From JBPBQZ01 sp050955105 (lineage in GTDB: Bacteria > Pseudomonadota > Gammaproteobacteria > Burkholderiales > Burkholderiaceae): 39,910 bases of DNA. The stretch is from NCBI GenBank assembly GCA_050955105.1, contig JBPBQZ010000062.1, positions 1 through 39,910 on the forward strand, read 5' to 3'. Numbering within the stretch: position 1 is the first letter of the stretch; the number at the start of each line of letters is the position of its first letter. A model generated the notes under the pieces. That model saw only the letters and a program-made list of their open reading frames with translations. It did not search any database and was not told the DNA's origin. This document shows positions 23,131 through 32,950 of this stretch, in pieces. The translations under genes and the position numbers were made by a program.

Positions 23131-24837
23131 TCATGGTGCAAGCTGCAATGCCTGCATCAGGCGCTGCGTATAAGCGTGGCGCGGCGCATCGAACACCGCT
23201 TCCGTTTCACCTTCCTCGACAATCGCGCCGTCGCGCAGCACGATCAATCTATGCGACATCGCGCGCACTACCTCGAGGTCGTGGGTGATAAACAAGTACG
23301 CGAGATTATGGGTCTGCTGCAGCGACGTCAAGAGCTGCAGCACTTGCTGCTGTACCGACACGTCGAGCGCGCTGGTCGGCTCGTCGAGCACGACGATCTG
23401 CGGCTCGACCGCCAGCGCACGGGCAATCGCGATGCGCTGGCGCTGCCCACCGGAAAATTCGTGCGGATAGCGGTGCAGCGCAGTGCGATCGATGCCGACC
23501 TCGCGCAACGCCGCGATGATGCGCGCGCGCCGCCTGGCGTCGTCCCAGTCGGGATGATGCAGCGCCAGGCCTTCGCCGACGATGCGTTCGATCGTGTAGC
23601 GCGGCGAGAGCGAGCTGTACGGATCCTGGAACACCACCTGCACCCCGGCGCGCAGATTGCGTAGCGCGGCGCCGCGCATGGCGGCCAGCGGCTTGCCGCG
23701 ATATTCGATGCTGCCGGCGCTGGGATGCTGCAGGCCGAGCAAGGTCATGGCAAGCGTCGACTTGCCCGAACCCGACTCGCCGACGATGCCGAGCGTCTCG
23801 CCTTGCCGCAGCGTCAGGGTGACGCCGTTGAGCGCGAGCAAGTGGCCTGGGCGGGCGCTGACCGCATCCACTGGCGCGGACGCATCGGCTACCGCATCCG
23901 CGTCGCTTGCCGCGGCCCGAGCGCCAAAGCCCAGCAGACTGACGAGTCCGCCCAGCGGCCCGCGACCGCGCGCGGCACGCAACGCCTTCAGCCGATATTC
24001 GACGCGCAAACCCTGCGCCGCGAGCAGCACTGGTGCGATCGGCATGACGGGCAGCAGCGCGCGTTGCGGCCGGCTGGCAATCAGCCGTTGCGTGTAAGGA
24101 TGCGCGGGCGCTTCGAAGATCTGCTGCGTCGGGCCGCTTTCGACGACCTCGCCATGTTCCATTACCACCACGCGCTCGGCGAAGCGTCGCACCAGATTCA
24201 GGTCATGGCTGATCAACAGCAGCGCCAGCGGCCGTTCCGTCGGCGCCTCACGCTGCAGTTCGAGCAACAGTTCGACGATCTGTGCGCGCACCGTCATATC
24301 GAGCGCGGTGGTCGGCTCATCCGCAATCAGCAGCCGCGGGCGACAGGCCAGCGCCATCGCGATCATCACGCGCTGCCGCTGACCTCCCGACAATTGATGC
24401 GGATAGCTGTCGATGCGCCGCCCCGCCTGACCGATGCCGGTACGCTCCAGCAGCATCAACGCCCGCTCACGCGCTTGCGCGGCCGGCACGCCATCGTGCA
24501 GCGTGATCGATTCGATAATTTGCGCGCCCACTGTATAGAGCGGGTTCAACGCGGTCATCGGCTCCTGGAAGATCATTGCGATCTCGGCGCCGCGCAGCCG
24601 TTGCATTTCACGTTCCGACAAGCTTGCGAGGTCGCGCTCGGCATAGCGGATGGCGCCGCGCTGCGTAGCGTCGCTCAGCAACCGCAAGATGGCCAGCGCG
24701 GTCACGCTTTTGCCCGACCCCGATTCGCCGACCAGCGCCACGCGCTCGCGCGCACCGACGGTAAAAGAGATGCCGCGCACCGCCTCGGTCTCGCCGAACG
24801 CCACGTGCAGCCCTTGCACGTCGAGCAGCGGGCTCAC
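23131..24837 (-). CDS. yejF: ABC transporter ATP-binding protein YejF (two ABC domains)
   Basis: A 568-residue fusion of two ABC ATPase domains that power the Yej peptide importer. Domain 1 has Walker A GESGSGKS (37-44), signature LSGGQ (149-153) and Walker B LLIADEP (169-175). Domain 2 has Walker A GESGSGKS (353-360), FSGGQ (461-465) and VVLDEP (482-487). An Ala/Asp-rich insertion (about 287-330) separates them. The start is a GTG at 24837, with GGAGG six bases upstream and its first bases overlapping the yejE stop (GTGA); the longer frame upstream is a shadow of yejE. It is the last gene of yejABEF. Confidence 0.92.
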   Translation of the reverse strand: MSPLLDVQGLHVAFGETEAVRGISFTVGARERVALVGESGSGKSVTALAILRLLSDATQRGAIRYAERDLASLSEREMQRLRGAEIAMIFQEPMTALNPLYTVGAQIIESITLHDGVPAAQARERALMLLERTGIGQAGRRIDSYPHQLSGGQRQRVMIAMALACRPRLLIADEPTTALDMTVRAQIVELLLELQREAPTERPLALLLISHDLNLVRRFAERVVVMEHGEVVESGPTQQIFEAPAHPYTQRLIASRPQRALLPVMPIAPVLLAAQGLRVEYRLKALRAARGRGPLGGLVSLLGFGARAAASDADAVADASAPVDAVSARPGHLLALNGVTLTLRQGETLGIVGESGSGKSTLAMTLLGLQHPSAGSIEYRGKPLAAMRGAALRNLRAGVQVVFQDPYSSLSPRYTIERIVGEGLALHHPDWDDARRRARIIAALREVGIDRTALHRYPHEFSGGQRQRIAIARALAVEPQIVVLDEPTSALDVSVQQQVLQLLTSLQQTHNLAYLFITHDLEVVRAMSHRLIVLRDGAIVEEGETEAVFDAPRHAYTQRLMQALQLAP

Positions 24838-25958
24838 GGCAGGCCTCCGGCGCGCCGCGCATCGCCCATCCGCGTATCCAGCGCATTGCGCAAGGCGTCG
24901 CCCATGAAGGTGAGCAGCAATAAGGTCAGCACCAGCACACCGAAGGTGGCGGCCGAGATCCACCAGGCGTCGAGATTTGCTTTGCCTTGCGCCAGCAGCT
25001 CGCCCAAGCTGGGCAGCGACGCCGGCACGCCCAGCCCGAGGAAATCCAAGCTAGTGAGTGCGAGGATGGCGCCGCTCATCGAGAACGGCAGAAAGGTCAC
25101 CACCGGCGTCAGACTATTCGGCAGCACGTGGCGCCAGATGATCTGCGCGCTCGACAAGCCCATTGCGCGGGCTGCACGCACGTAGTCCTGCGTGCGGTTG
25201 CGCAGGAACTCGGCGCGCACGTAATCGGATAAACCCATCCAGCCGAATGCCGACAGCAAGATGATCAGCAACCACAGGCTGGGCTGGAAGATCGACGCAA
25301 AGATGATCAATAGATACAGCTCGGGCAACGCTCCCCAGATCTCGATAATCCGCTGAAACAACAGGTCGACGCTGCCGCCGAAATAACCCTGCACTGCGCC
25401 TGCCAGCACGCCGAGTGCGGTGCCGATCAACGTCAGCGCCATCGCAAACAACACCGACAGCCGAAAGCCGTAAAGCAGTCGCGCGAACACATCGCGGCCG
25501 CGATCGTCGGTGCCCAGCCAGTTCTCGCGCGAGGGCGGCGCCGGGTTCGGCTGCGAGGCAAAGTAGTTGATGGTGTCGTACGAGTAATGATTCGGCGTGA
25601 ACCAGGCGAAATTGCCCGGACGCGCGAGGCGCTCGCGGATATAGGGGTCGAGATAATCGGTCGGTGTGGGGAAGTCGCCGCCAAAGGTGGTTTCCGGATA
25701 CTGCACCACGATCGGCACATACCAATGACCCGCGTAGCGCACCAGCAGCGGTCGATCGTTCGACAACAGTTCGCTGCCAAGGCTCAGCACGAACAGCACG
25801 CTGAAAATGACCAGGCTCCAATAGCCGAAGCGGTGCTGACGGAAGCGCCGCCAGACGCGCACCGCGGGCTTTGGCGTAATCAGCGCTGGTACCGGGCGTG
25901 TCGGATCGTCGCTGCGCGCGCGATTGGCGGTGGCTCGTTTCAAATCACCGCCCCGCAC
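24834..25958 (-). CDS. yejE: ABC transporter permease YejE
   Basis: A 374-residue inner-membrane permease. One N-terminal helix (about 46-64) precedes a periplasmic region with WFTPNHYSYDTINYF, characteristic of YejE. The BPD-transporter core follows, with NWLGTDDRGRDVFARLLYGFRLS and the EAA loop DYVRAARAMGLSSAQIIWRHVLPN. The GTG start overlaps the end of yejB by 14 bases; a TTG 15 bases on is an alternative. It works with YejB as the channel of the oligopeptide importer, also known for microcin C uptake in E. coli. Confidence 0.92.
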   Translation of the reverse strand: MRGGDLKRATANRARSDDPTRPVPALITPKPAVRVWRRFRQHRFGYWSLVIFSVLFVLSLGSELLSNDRPLLVRYAGHWYVPIVVQYPETTFGGDFPTPTDYLDPYIRERLARPGNFAWFTPNHYSYDTINYFASQPNPAPPSRENWLGTDDRGRDVFARLLYGFRLSVLFAMALTLIGTALGVLAGAVQGYFGGSVDLLFQRIIEIWGALPELYLLIIFASIFQPSLWLLIILLSAFGWMGLSDYVRAEFLRNRTQDYVRAARAMGLSSAQIIWRHVLPNSLTPVVTFLPFSMSGAILALTSLDFLGLGVPASLPSLGELLAQGKANLDAWWISAATFGVLVLTLLLLTFMGDALRNALDTRMGDARRAGGLP

Positions 25959-27003
25959 TGTCGAAACGAATGCGCGGATCGACCCAGACGTAGCAAAGGT
26001 CCGATATCAAGCGCGTCGCCAGGCCGATCAGCGTAAACAGATAGAGCGTGCCCAATACCACGGGATAGTCACGTCGAATCACCGACTGGTATGACAACAG
26101 CCCGAGGCCGTCCAGCGAGAACAGCGTTTCAATCAGCAGGCTGCCCGCGAAGAAGGCCCCGATGAAAGCCGCCGGGAAACCCGTGACCAGCGGCAGCATC
26201 GCATTGCGGAATACATGACGCCACAGCACGCGGCGTTCGGAGACACCCTTGGCACGCGCGGTCAGCACATATTGTTTGCGGATCTCTTCGAGAAAGGCGT
26301 TCTTGGTCAACATGGTCACGACCGCGAAACTGCCGACTACCGAAGCGGTCACCGGCATCGCGATGTGCCACAGGTAGTCGCCAATCTTGCCGCCCAACGA
26401 AAGGCTGGCGAAGTCGTCCGAGGTGAGGCCGCGCAAGGGAAACACCTGCCAGAAGCTGCCGCCGCCGAACAGCACCAGCAACAGCACACCCAATACAAAG
26501 CCTGGAATGGCATAGCCGCCGAGCACGATGACGCTACTGACCACATCGAAGCGCGAGCCGTTGCGCACTGCCTTGGCGATGCCGAGCGGCACCGATATCA
26601 GATAGGTCAGCGCGAAGGTCCAGAAGCCGAGGCTGACCGACACCGGCAATTTTGAGACGATCAGCGACCAGACGCTGCGGTGCCGGTAATAGCTGTCGCC
26701 CAGGTCGAAACGCGCGAAGCGGCCGAGCATCGATAGATAGCGCGTCAGCGGTGGTTTATCGAAACCGTATAGCGCGCGCAGCTGCGCGACTTGCTGCGCG
26801 TTCATGCCAGAGCGCGCGCCATACGCCACGCTTGGCCCCGTCGGGCCGCCGCCTGCCACGCCCACGCTCGCGCGGCGCATCTCTTGTACCAGTTGCTCGA
26901 CCGGGCCGCCGGGCACGAACTGGATGACTACGAAGGTCAGCGTCAATACGCCAAGCAGCGTCGGGATCATCAACAGAATGCGTTTGAGGAAGTAGACCCA
27001 CAT
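25945..27003 (-). CDS. yejB: ABC transporter permease YejB
   Basis: A 352-residue permease from the ATG at 27003 (MWVYFLKRILLMIPTLLGV). The frame is open 23 codons further into yejA, but the helix start and family pattern favour this ATG; the ribosome site is weak. The first helix is followed by FVPGGPVEQLVQEM, then YGFDKPPLTRYLSML, helices around 130-330, and the EAA-type loop VLTARAKGVSERRVLWRHVFRNAMLPLV. It is the partner of YejE. Spacing to yejA is 37 bases. Confidence 0.92.
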   Translation of the reverse strand: MWVYFLKRILLMIPTLLGVLTLTFVVIQFVPGGPVEQLVQEMRRASVGVAGGGPTGPSVAYGARSGMNAQQVAQLRALYGFDKPPLTRYLSMLGRFARFDLGDSYYRHRSVWSLIVSKLPVSVSLGFWTFALTYLISVPLGIAKAVRNGSRFDVVSSVIVLGGYAIPGFVLGVLLLVLFGGGSFWQVFPLRGLTSDDFASLSLGGKIGDYLWHIAMPVTASVVGSFAVVTMLTKNAFLEEIRKQYVLTARAKGVSERRVLWRHVFRNAMLPLVTGFPAAFIGAFFAGSLLIETLFSLDGLGLLSYQSVIRRDYPVVLGTLYLFTLIGLATRLISDLCYVWVDPRIRFDSAGR

Positions 27004-27040
27004 GGCGGCTCTGAAGGTTCGTCGTGTCGATATCTTGAAA

Positions 27041-29044
27041 TCAGCGGGCCGCGTGAGCGGGTGTTGCCGCAACGGCGGCAGGCGTTGTCACGGCGGCCGG
27101 GACCGATGCGGCAATGGCTGGGGCGGCGCGCGTATCCCACCAGTCGGCGACGATCCAATCCTCGGCCATGTAGAACAAGGGCAGCGTGGCGGGATGTGCC
27201 AGGGTGCGTCGATAGGCGATGCGGTGCTGGTTCGAGTACCAGTGCGGCACGACATAGTAGCCATGCATCAGCACGCGATCGAGCGCGCGCGAGGCGGCGC
27301 GTAATTCGGGCAGCGTGCCGGCGCGCAACACCGCGTTGATCAGCGTGTCGACCGCGCTGGATGCCACGCCGGCAACGTTGTCGGAGCCCGGCGTGGCGGC
27401 TGCGGCACTGCCGAACGCGGCGGACAACTCGTTGCCGGGAATCTGCGCGCCCGGATAACGCACCGTCGTCATGTCGAAGTCGAAATCATTCAGCCGTTGC
27501 TGGTATAGCGCGAAGTCGGTGGTGATGAAGCGCGCGTGAATGCCCAGCAAGGCCAGGTTGCGCAGATAGGGGGTCGCGACCTGCGCAATCGAGCCGCCGG
27601 TGTCGTCGAGTATATCGAACTCGAACGGCGTGCCGCGGGCGTCGCGCAGCGCGCCGTCGCGATAGTTCCAGCCGGCTTGTGTCAGCAGCGCACGTGCTTG
27701 CCGCAGGTTGGCGCGCAGCGAATGCGGCGCCGGCTCGGTCAGCGGCTGCGTCACCATCGGGCCGAATACGGCGGGGTCGAGTTGCGCGCGCAAAGGTTCC
27801 AGCAAGGCTAGTTCGTCGGCACCGGGCAGCCCGCGCGCGGCGAGATCGCTGTTGGCGAAGAAGCTGTCGAGACGCTGATATTGACCATAGAACAATTGCC
27901 GGTTCAGCCATTCGAAATCGAGTGCCAGACTCAAGGCCTGGCGCACGCGCGGATCGCGCATCAATGGCCGGCGCGTGTTCATGAAAAAGCCCTGCATGCC
28001 CGCGGCGTTGCGATTCAAGAAAGTGCCTTTGAGCACCTCGCCGTCAGTGAAGCGCCGGCCGATATAGCTGCGCACCCAGCTGCGTGCCCGGTATTCGACC
28101 ACCGCATCGAATTCGCCGGCCTTGAAGGCTTCCAGCCGCGCGGTGTCATCGCCGTAAAGCTTGTAGACAATGTGCGCGAAGTTGTAGGTGCCGCGCCGCA
28201 CCGGCAAGTCGCGGCCCCAGTAGTGCGGATCTTTCCGATATGAAACGCCGCTGCCGCCGCTCGGGCGATCCATCAGATAGGGACCGCTGCCGATCGGCAT
28301 TTCGGTGGTCAACGCGTCGAAGGCGATGCGGCTGCCGTCTGAACGCAAGCCCCATTTGGGCGAGAACACCGGTACGGAACCAGCGATCAGCGGCAATTCG
28401 CGATTCACGTGCTTGAAGTCGAAACGCACATGCGAGCTATCGATCACGACCGCGCGCGCGATGTCTTGCCAGGCGAGTCGGTAGGCGGGCGACGCCTGCG
28501 TGCTGACCAAGGTATCGAACGAGTATTTGACGTCGGCGGCGGTTACGGCGTCGCCATTCGAGAAACGCGCGGCCGGGTTCAAATGAAACACCACCGACAG
28601 CCCGTCGGGCGCGACCGCGATATCGTCGGCCAGCAAGCCATAGGCACTGGCCGGTTCGTCGGCGCTGCCGAGCGTCAGGGACTCGAACATCATGGCGATG
28701 CCGGGCGCCGGGTTGCCACGCAAGGTAAAGGGATTGAACTTGTCGAAGCTGGTCTGGCGATCGGGATTGGCCAGCACCAGGGTGCCGCCCTGCGGCGCGT
28801 TGGGATTGACGTAATCGAAATGCGTGAAGCCAGGCGCATATTTCGGCTCGCCGTATTGGGCGATCGCCGGCACGGCCAGCGCGCTTAACGGTAGCGCGGC
28901 GGCGATAACGATGACGCCAAGCATGCGCGCTACGCGCCTCGCTCGCACGCCGCGCAGGGCGGCGCCCGGCCGAATCGCCATCGTCCCGGCGGCTAGCGCA
29001 CGGCGCATCAGGAGGCGTGGCAGACCGGCGGGTCGAGCGGGCAT
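27041..29044 (-). CDS. yejA: ABC transporter substrate-binding protein YejA
   Basis: A periplasmic peptide-binding protein of the SBP_bac_5 family, 667 residues from the ATG at 29044. The export signal is the hydrophobic stretch MLGVIVIAAALPLSALAVPAIA, placed unusually far in (41-62), so a later start (29008, 28981 or 28924) may be the true one. Mature motifs include GEPKYAPGFTHFDYVNPNAP, GGTLVLANPD, and the family loop TAADVKYSFDTL. SALSLALDFEWLNRQLFYGQYQRLDSFF-like sequence (about 370-400) is typical of YejA. It is the first gene of yejABEF. The TTG at 29077 lies at the expected transcription start, so it is unlikely to be used. Confidence 0.88.
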   Translation of the reverse strand: MPARPAGLPRLLMRRALAAGTMAIRPGAALRGVRARRVARMLGVIVIAAALPLSALAVPAIAQYGEPKYAPGFTHFDYVNPNAPQGGTLVLANPDRQTSFDKFNPFTLRGNPAPGIAMMFESLTLGSADEPASAYGLLADDIAVAPDGLSVVFHLNPAARFSNGDAVTAADVKYSFDTLVSTQASPAYRLAWQDIARAVVIDSSHVRFDFKHVNRELPLIAGSVPVFSPKWGLRSDGSRIAFDALTTEMPIGSGPYLMDRPSGGSGVSYRKDPHYWGRDLPVRRGTYNFAHIVYKLYGDDTARLEAFKAGEFDAVVEYRARSWVRSYIGRRFTDGEVLKGTFLNRNAAGMQGFFMNTRRPLMRDPRVRQALSLALDFEWLNRQLFYGQYQRLDSFFANSDLAARGLPGADELALLEPLRAQLDPAVFGPMVTQPLTEPAPHSLRANLRQARALLTQAGWNYRDGALRDARGTPFEFDILDDTGGSIAQVATPYLRNLALLGIHARFITTDFALYQQRLNDFDFDMTTVRYPGAQIPGNELSAAFGSAAAATPGSDNVAGVASSAVDTLINAVLRAGTLPELRAASRALDRVLMHGYYVVPHWYSNQHRIAYRRTLAHPATLPLFYMAEDWIVADWWDTRAAPAIAASVPAAVTTPAAVAATPAHAAR

Positions 29045-29086
29045 CGGCGGTGGGCAGGCGCTGTAGGTGGATCGCAAGGTGCGGGA

Positions 29087-29115
29087 ATTCTAGCTTTCAG
29101 GCGGCGGCGGCGCAA
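29087..29115 (-). promoter_or_regulatory. promoter candidate for yejABEF
   Basis: On the minus strand, TTGCGC (29110-29115), a 17-base spacer and TAGAAT (29087-29092). Transcription would begin near 29080. Confidence 0.5.
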
Positions 29116-29309
29116 ACCGCCAAAGCGGCGCCACGCGGTAGCTGATTTGTCCTGAAGCGGTGATCGCGCGCCCGGGCTGCACGCCTTGGCATGAACCCTG
29201 CGACAGGCCATCGGGGCTGCCATGCGCCCTGGCCGCTGCTTACAAAGCCTGACGCCGCCGCGCGGCAAACAGCCGTGCGCGCATCCCTTTAATCGTCTGG
29301 AGTCACCAC

Positions 29310-30422
29310 TTGGAAAACGCCACCATCATCGCCGTAGGCAGCATCAATGCCGACTTCGAGGCGCGCGCCGAAGCGCCGCCCGAGGTCGAAACGCGGCTGG
29401 CGAGCCAATTCGAACGGCTAGCGGGCGGTAAAGCGGCGAATATCGCTTACCTCGCACGTCATCTCGGCCGGCCAGCGCGGCTGTTCGGCTGCGTGGGCGA
29501 CGACGAATTGGCCGAGCAGGCGTTGGCGCCGCTGCGCGCCGCGGGCGTGGATCTCAGCGGCGTCGCGCGGGTGACGGGCGTGGGCACCGCGGTGTCGATG
29601 ATCGAACTCGGGCGCGACGGCAAGAAACGCATTCTGCTTGCCAATAATGCCAACGATCAATGGCCCGACGGCGCATACGCAGGCTTGCTGAAAGCCATCG
29701 AGACCGCGCCCGCTGCGTCGGTGCTGGTAGTGGACTATGAGATTCCGGCGCGCGTAGCGGATGCGGCGATTCGCGCCGCGCATGCGCGCGGCTTACCGAT
29801 CGTCGTCGACCCGTCGTTCGCCGACCGGGTCGACCCGGGCATGTTGGCGTTGATGACGGCGATTGCGCCGAATCACGAAGAGGCGGGTTCGCTTTTGCAG
29901 CAAGAAGCGAACGGCCGTGCCGCCAACGCGCTGGATGCCGCTCGCGAGGCGGCGCTCGCGCTGACACAGCGGGGCGTGCGACTGGCTTGTATCAAGCTGC
30001 CAGATGGCGGATGTGTGTTCGCTGTGGCCGGCGGTTCGGCAGCGCCGGCAGATGCCGAGAATATTGCCAGCGGCGCCGGCAACGCCGACTTGCCGTCACG
30101 AGCAGGCGCTGCTGATGCGCGGGCCAGCGCCCCCCTGCTCTATCTCGTGCCCGCGGTCGACATGCAGGTGGTCGATACCACCGGAGCCGGCGATGCGTTC
30201 ACCGGCGCACTGGCCATCGCGCTCACCGCGCCAGCATCCGCCGACAGCACGGCAGGTATCCTGGATGCAGACAAGGCGTTGGACGCAGTGGTCTATGCAG
30301 TGGCCGCCTCGCATCTTTCCATTACGCGCTTCGGCTCGCAGCCGGCCTATCCCGACGACGCCGCGATCCGCGCTTTGCTACCGCGCATTCGACGCGGCGT
30401 GCAACGACTCGATCGAGGCTGA
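29310..30422 (+). CDS. PfkB/ribokinase family carbohydrate kinase
   Basis: A 370-residue sugar kinase. The N-terminal signature GGKAANIAYLARHLG lies at 39-53; IAPNHEEAG is near 186. The C-terminal signature DTTGAGDAFTGAL has the catalytic base Asp295. An Ala/Gly-rich insertion (about 240-280) makes it longer than the usual 300-320. The start is a TTG at 29310, set by GGAG seven bases upstream. It phosphorylates a sugar or nucleoside hydroxyl with ATP; the substrate is not evident. It is four bases upstream of the GH65 gene, so they form an operon, and the kinase may act on the sugar that the GH65 enzyme releases. Confidence 0.88.
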   Translation: MENATIIAVGSINADFEARAEAPPEVETRLASQFERLAGGKAANIAYLARHLGRPARLFGCVGDDELAEQALAPLRAAGVDLSGVARVTGVGTAVSMIELGRDGKKRILLANNANDQWPDGAYAGLLKAIETAPAASVLVVDYEIPARVADAAIRAAHARGLPIVVDPSFADRVDPGMLALMTAIAPNHEEAGSLLQQEANGRAANALDAAREAALALTQRGVRLACIKLPDGGCVFAVAGGSAAPADAENIASGAGNADLPSRAGAADARASAPLLYLVPAVDMQVVDTTGAGDAFTGALAIALTAPASADSTAGILDADKALDAVVYAVAASHLSITRFGSQPAYPDDAAIRALLPRIRRGVQRLDRG

Positions 30423-30426
30423 GCTG

Positions 30427-32949
30427 ATGGCGCCAGCCAAGCCGCATGCGCGGCAACTCGTACTCGACGACTTCGACGCGGACGATGAACGCCGCCGCGA
30501 AACGCTACTCGGCTTAGGCAACGGTTACTGGAGCGTGCGCGCCAGTACGCCGGAGGGACCGTTATGCATCGTGCCTGAACGTCTGTCCGGCGATGCGGTA
30601 CGCGACGCCACGTTGCCGCCGCCCGCCAGCTATCCGGCCAGTTATCTTGCGGGCGTGTATAGCCGGCTCGAACGCGTCGTCGATGGCCGCGACGTGGCCA
30701 TCGAAAGCCTCGTGCGTCTGCCCTCGCCTTTTATCCTGCGATTGTTCGGGAGCGCCGACGACGCCGATGCCGCGGACCCACAGTCGATTGCTCCGACCTT
30801 GCCCGGACTGCTTCGCTATCGGATCCGACTCGACTTCGACAGCGGTCTGTTGCATCGTGAATATGAGATGGAAGACGCGCAGGGGCGGCGCACGCTGGTG
30901 ACCGACATACGCCTCGTCAGCATGGACTGTTGCGCGCTCGCGGCTTCGCGCACCACGGTCGAGCCGCTGAACTGGCACGGGCAGATCGAGTTTCGTGTGC
31001 CGTTGGCGATGCCTTTGACGCAAGGCAACGTGCCGCGCAATCTCGACTATGGTTATCGGTATTTCGATGTATGCACGGATCAGCAAACGACGCCAGGCGA
31101 CGCTCACGCCGCGCATCTTGTCCAGTCTCTGATCACTCACGCGCCACCGCTTCACATCGCGTTGGCAACACGACTGGCATGCGCTGCGCCGGATTCGCTG
31201 GCCGCGTTGATCAGCAGCGTGACGGATGGCGAAGAGGCGCGCTGGCTTACCGTCAAAAGTGCTGCCGCGCCTGGCCGCGCGGCGGTGCTGGAAAAAACCA
31301 TCGTCATCGCCACCGAGTGCCACGACGAGGACAGCGCCCAAGTGGCCGACGGCACGGCACGGCAGAGCGCCGTTGCGGACCACGCGCTCGATCAAGCCAA
31401 AACGGCCGCGCCTTTCGCAGCGCTCTGCGCCGACCATGCGCGGGCCTGGGAAGCGCTTTGGCAACGCGCCTGCATCCATACTGACGAGCAACGCTTGGCG
31501 CGGGTGCTCGACCTGCACTGCTTTCATATCCTGCAGACGCTGTCGCCGCATGCTGCACAGCGTGACCTGGGCTTTCCCGCGCGCGGCTGGCAAGAAGCCT
31601 ATTACGGGCAGATATTCTGGGACGACGTGTTCGTCATGCCATACCTGAACCTACGCTTCCCGGAACTCGCCCGCACGCTGCTGCGCTATCGCCACACGCG
31701 TCTTCCGGCCGCGCGCCGCGCGGCGGCCGCGCACGGCTATCGCGGCGCCATGTTTCCCTGGCGTTCGGCGCACAGCGGCGAGGAGACCACGCCGCCATTG
31801 CAGGTGAATCCTTTGGCCGGCCACGCAATGGCCGACGATACGCGTCTGCAGCGCCATATCGGCGCGGCGATCTGCTTCAACGTCTGGGAGTATTGGCTGG
31901 CGACCGGCGACCAGGCGATGCTGGAAGGCTGGGGCGCCGAGTTGATCTTCGAGGTCGCGCGCTTCTGGGCCAGCGCGGCGCGCTTTACACCAGCCACGGG
32001 ACGCTATCACTTAGCCGGCATGATCGGGCCCGATGAATATCACAATGCCTATCCGCAAAGTACCGAAGCAGGCCTGCTCGACAATAGCTATACCAACGTC
32101 ATGGCGGTGTGGACGCTGTGCCACGCGCTCGAACTGCTGCAACGGTTGCCGGCATCAGTCAGTGCGCACTGGCGTCGGCAACTCGCTATCGACGATGCGG
32201 AGCTGGCGCTATGGGACGACGTCAGCCGCCGCATGACGGTCGTGTTCTTCGAGGACGGCGTGATCGGGCAGTTCGCCGGCTTCGATCAGTTGCAGCGCTT
32301 CGATGTCGCTGGCTTCGTGCACGCGCATCCCGATGGTCGCATCGATTGGACGCTCGACGCGCAGGGCGATAGCGCCAACGCTTATCAACTCAATAAGCAG
32401 GCTGACGTGCTGATGCTCTGGCATCTGCTCGATACCGATACGCTGCGCGAGCTGTTCGAGCGGCTGGGCTATCACTTCGATGAGGGCGCCGCAGGACGTA
32501 CGCTGGATTATTACCTGGCGCGCACCGCGCACGAGTCGAGCCTGTCGCGCCTCGTCTGTGCGAGCGCGCTCGCGCGCCACGACGTCGAAGCTTCGTGGTC
32601 GTTCTTCGTACAAAGCATGGGCACCGACGTCGTGCGCGCCCACAGCCAGGGTGCTGGCGAAGGCCTGCATCTGGGCGCGATGGCCGGCACGCTGGGGCTG
32701 CTGCAAGGCTGCTATCTTGGGCTGCAGTGTACCGAGACCACCTTGCTGCTGCGGCCTGCGCTGCCCGCTGCGTTGCCGCCGTTGTCGATGCGCCTGCAAT
32801 GCCGCTTCGGCGGTCTGCTGCTGGAGCTGGGCCATGACCGTCGCATTGGCTTGCATGCCGACGCCGACAATACGCAGGCAATCCCCGTCGCAACGCGTAA
32901 CGGTGCGTGGCAACTGGCGCCCGGTGACAAGCTGCATATTGACGGTTGA
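30427..32949 (+). CDS. glycoside hydrolase family 65 protein (disaccharide phosphorylase-like)
   Basis: An 840-residue protein. The N-terminal beta-sandwich (about 1-270) has LGLGNGYWSVRAS at 27-39. The (alpha/alpha)6 barrel contains FWDDVFVMPYLNLRFPELARTLLRYR and AMFPWRSAHSGEE. The general acid is Glu537 in GPDEYH. NKQADVLMLWHLL resembles the Lys-Gln phosphate-binding segment, and SLSRLVCASALAR follows. The final part is a small beta domain. GH65 enzymes split alpha-linked disaccharides such as trehalose, maltose or kojibiose, usually with phosphate. It sits four bases after the kinase instead of the common beta-phosphoglucomutase. The upstream part of the open frame is a shadow of the kinase. 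Confidence 0.9.
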   Translation: MAPAKPHARQLVLDDFDADDERRRETLLGLGNGYWSVRASTPEGPLCIVPERLSGDAVRDATLPPPASYPASYLAGVYSRLERVVDGRDVAIESLVRLPSPFILRLFGSADDADAADPQSIAPTLPGLLRYRIRLDFDSGLLHREYEMEDAQGRRTLVTDIRLVSMDCCALAASRTTVEPLNWHGQIEFRVPLAMPLTQGNVPRNLDYGYRYFDVCTDQQTTPGDAHAAHLVQSLITHAPPLHIALATRLACAAPDSLAALISSVTDGEEARWLTVKSAAAPGRAAVLEKTIVIATECHDEDSAQVADGTARQSAVADHALDQAKTAAPFAALCADHARAWEALWQRACIHTDEQRLARVLDLHCFHILQTLSPHAAQRDLGFPARGWQEAYYGQIFWDDVFVMPYLNLRFPELARTLLRYRHTRLPAARRAAAAHGYRGAMFPWRSAHSGEETTPPLQVNPLAGHAMADDTRLQRHIGAAICFNVWEYWLATGDQAMLEGWGAELIFEVARFWASAARFTPATGRYHLAGMIGPDEYHNAYPQSTEAGLLDNSYTNVMAVWTLCHALELLQRLPASVSAHWRRQLAIDDAELALWDDVSRRMTVVFFEDGVIGQFAGFDQLQRFDVAGFVHAHPDGRIDWTLDAQGDSANAYQLNKQADVLMLWHLLDTDTLRELFERLGYHFDEGAAGRTLDYYLARTAHESSLSRLVCASALARHDVEASWSFFVQSMGTDVVRAHSQGAGEGLHLGAMAGTLGLLQGCYLGLQCTETTLLLRPALPAALPPLSMRLQCRFGGLLLELGHDRRIGLHADADNTQAIPVATRNGAWQLAPGDKLHIDG

Positions 32950-32950
32950 T

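Noticed and set aside
24838..24963. N-terminal extension of the YejF frame
   Set aside because: It is a frame shadow of yejE; the GTG at 24837 has a ribosome site and overlaps the yejE stop.
30004..30426. Upstream extension of the GH65 frame
   Set aside because: It overlaps the kinase gene in another frame; GH65 similarity starts after the ATG at 30427.
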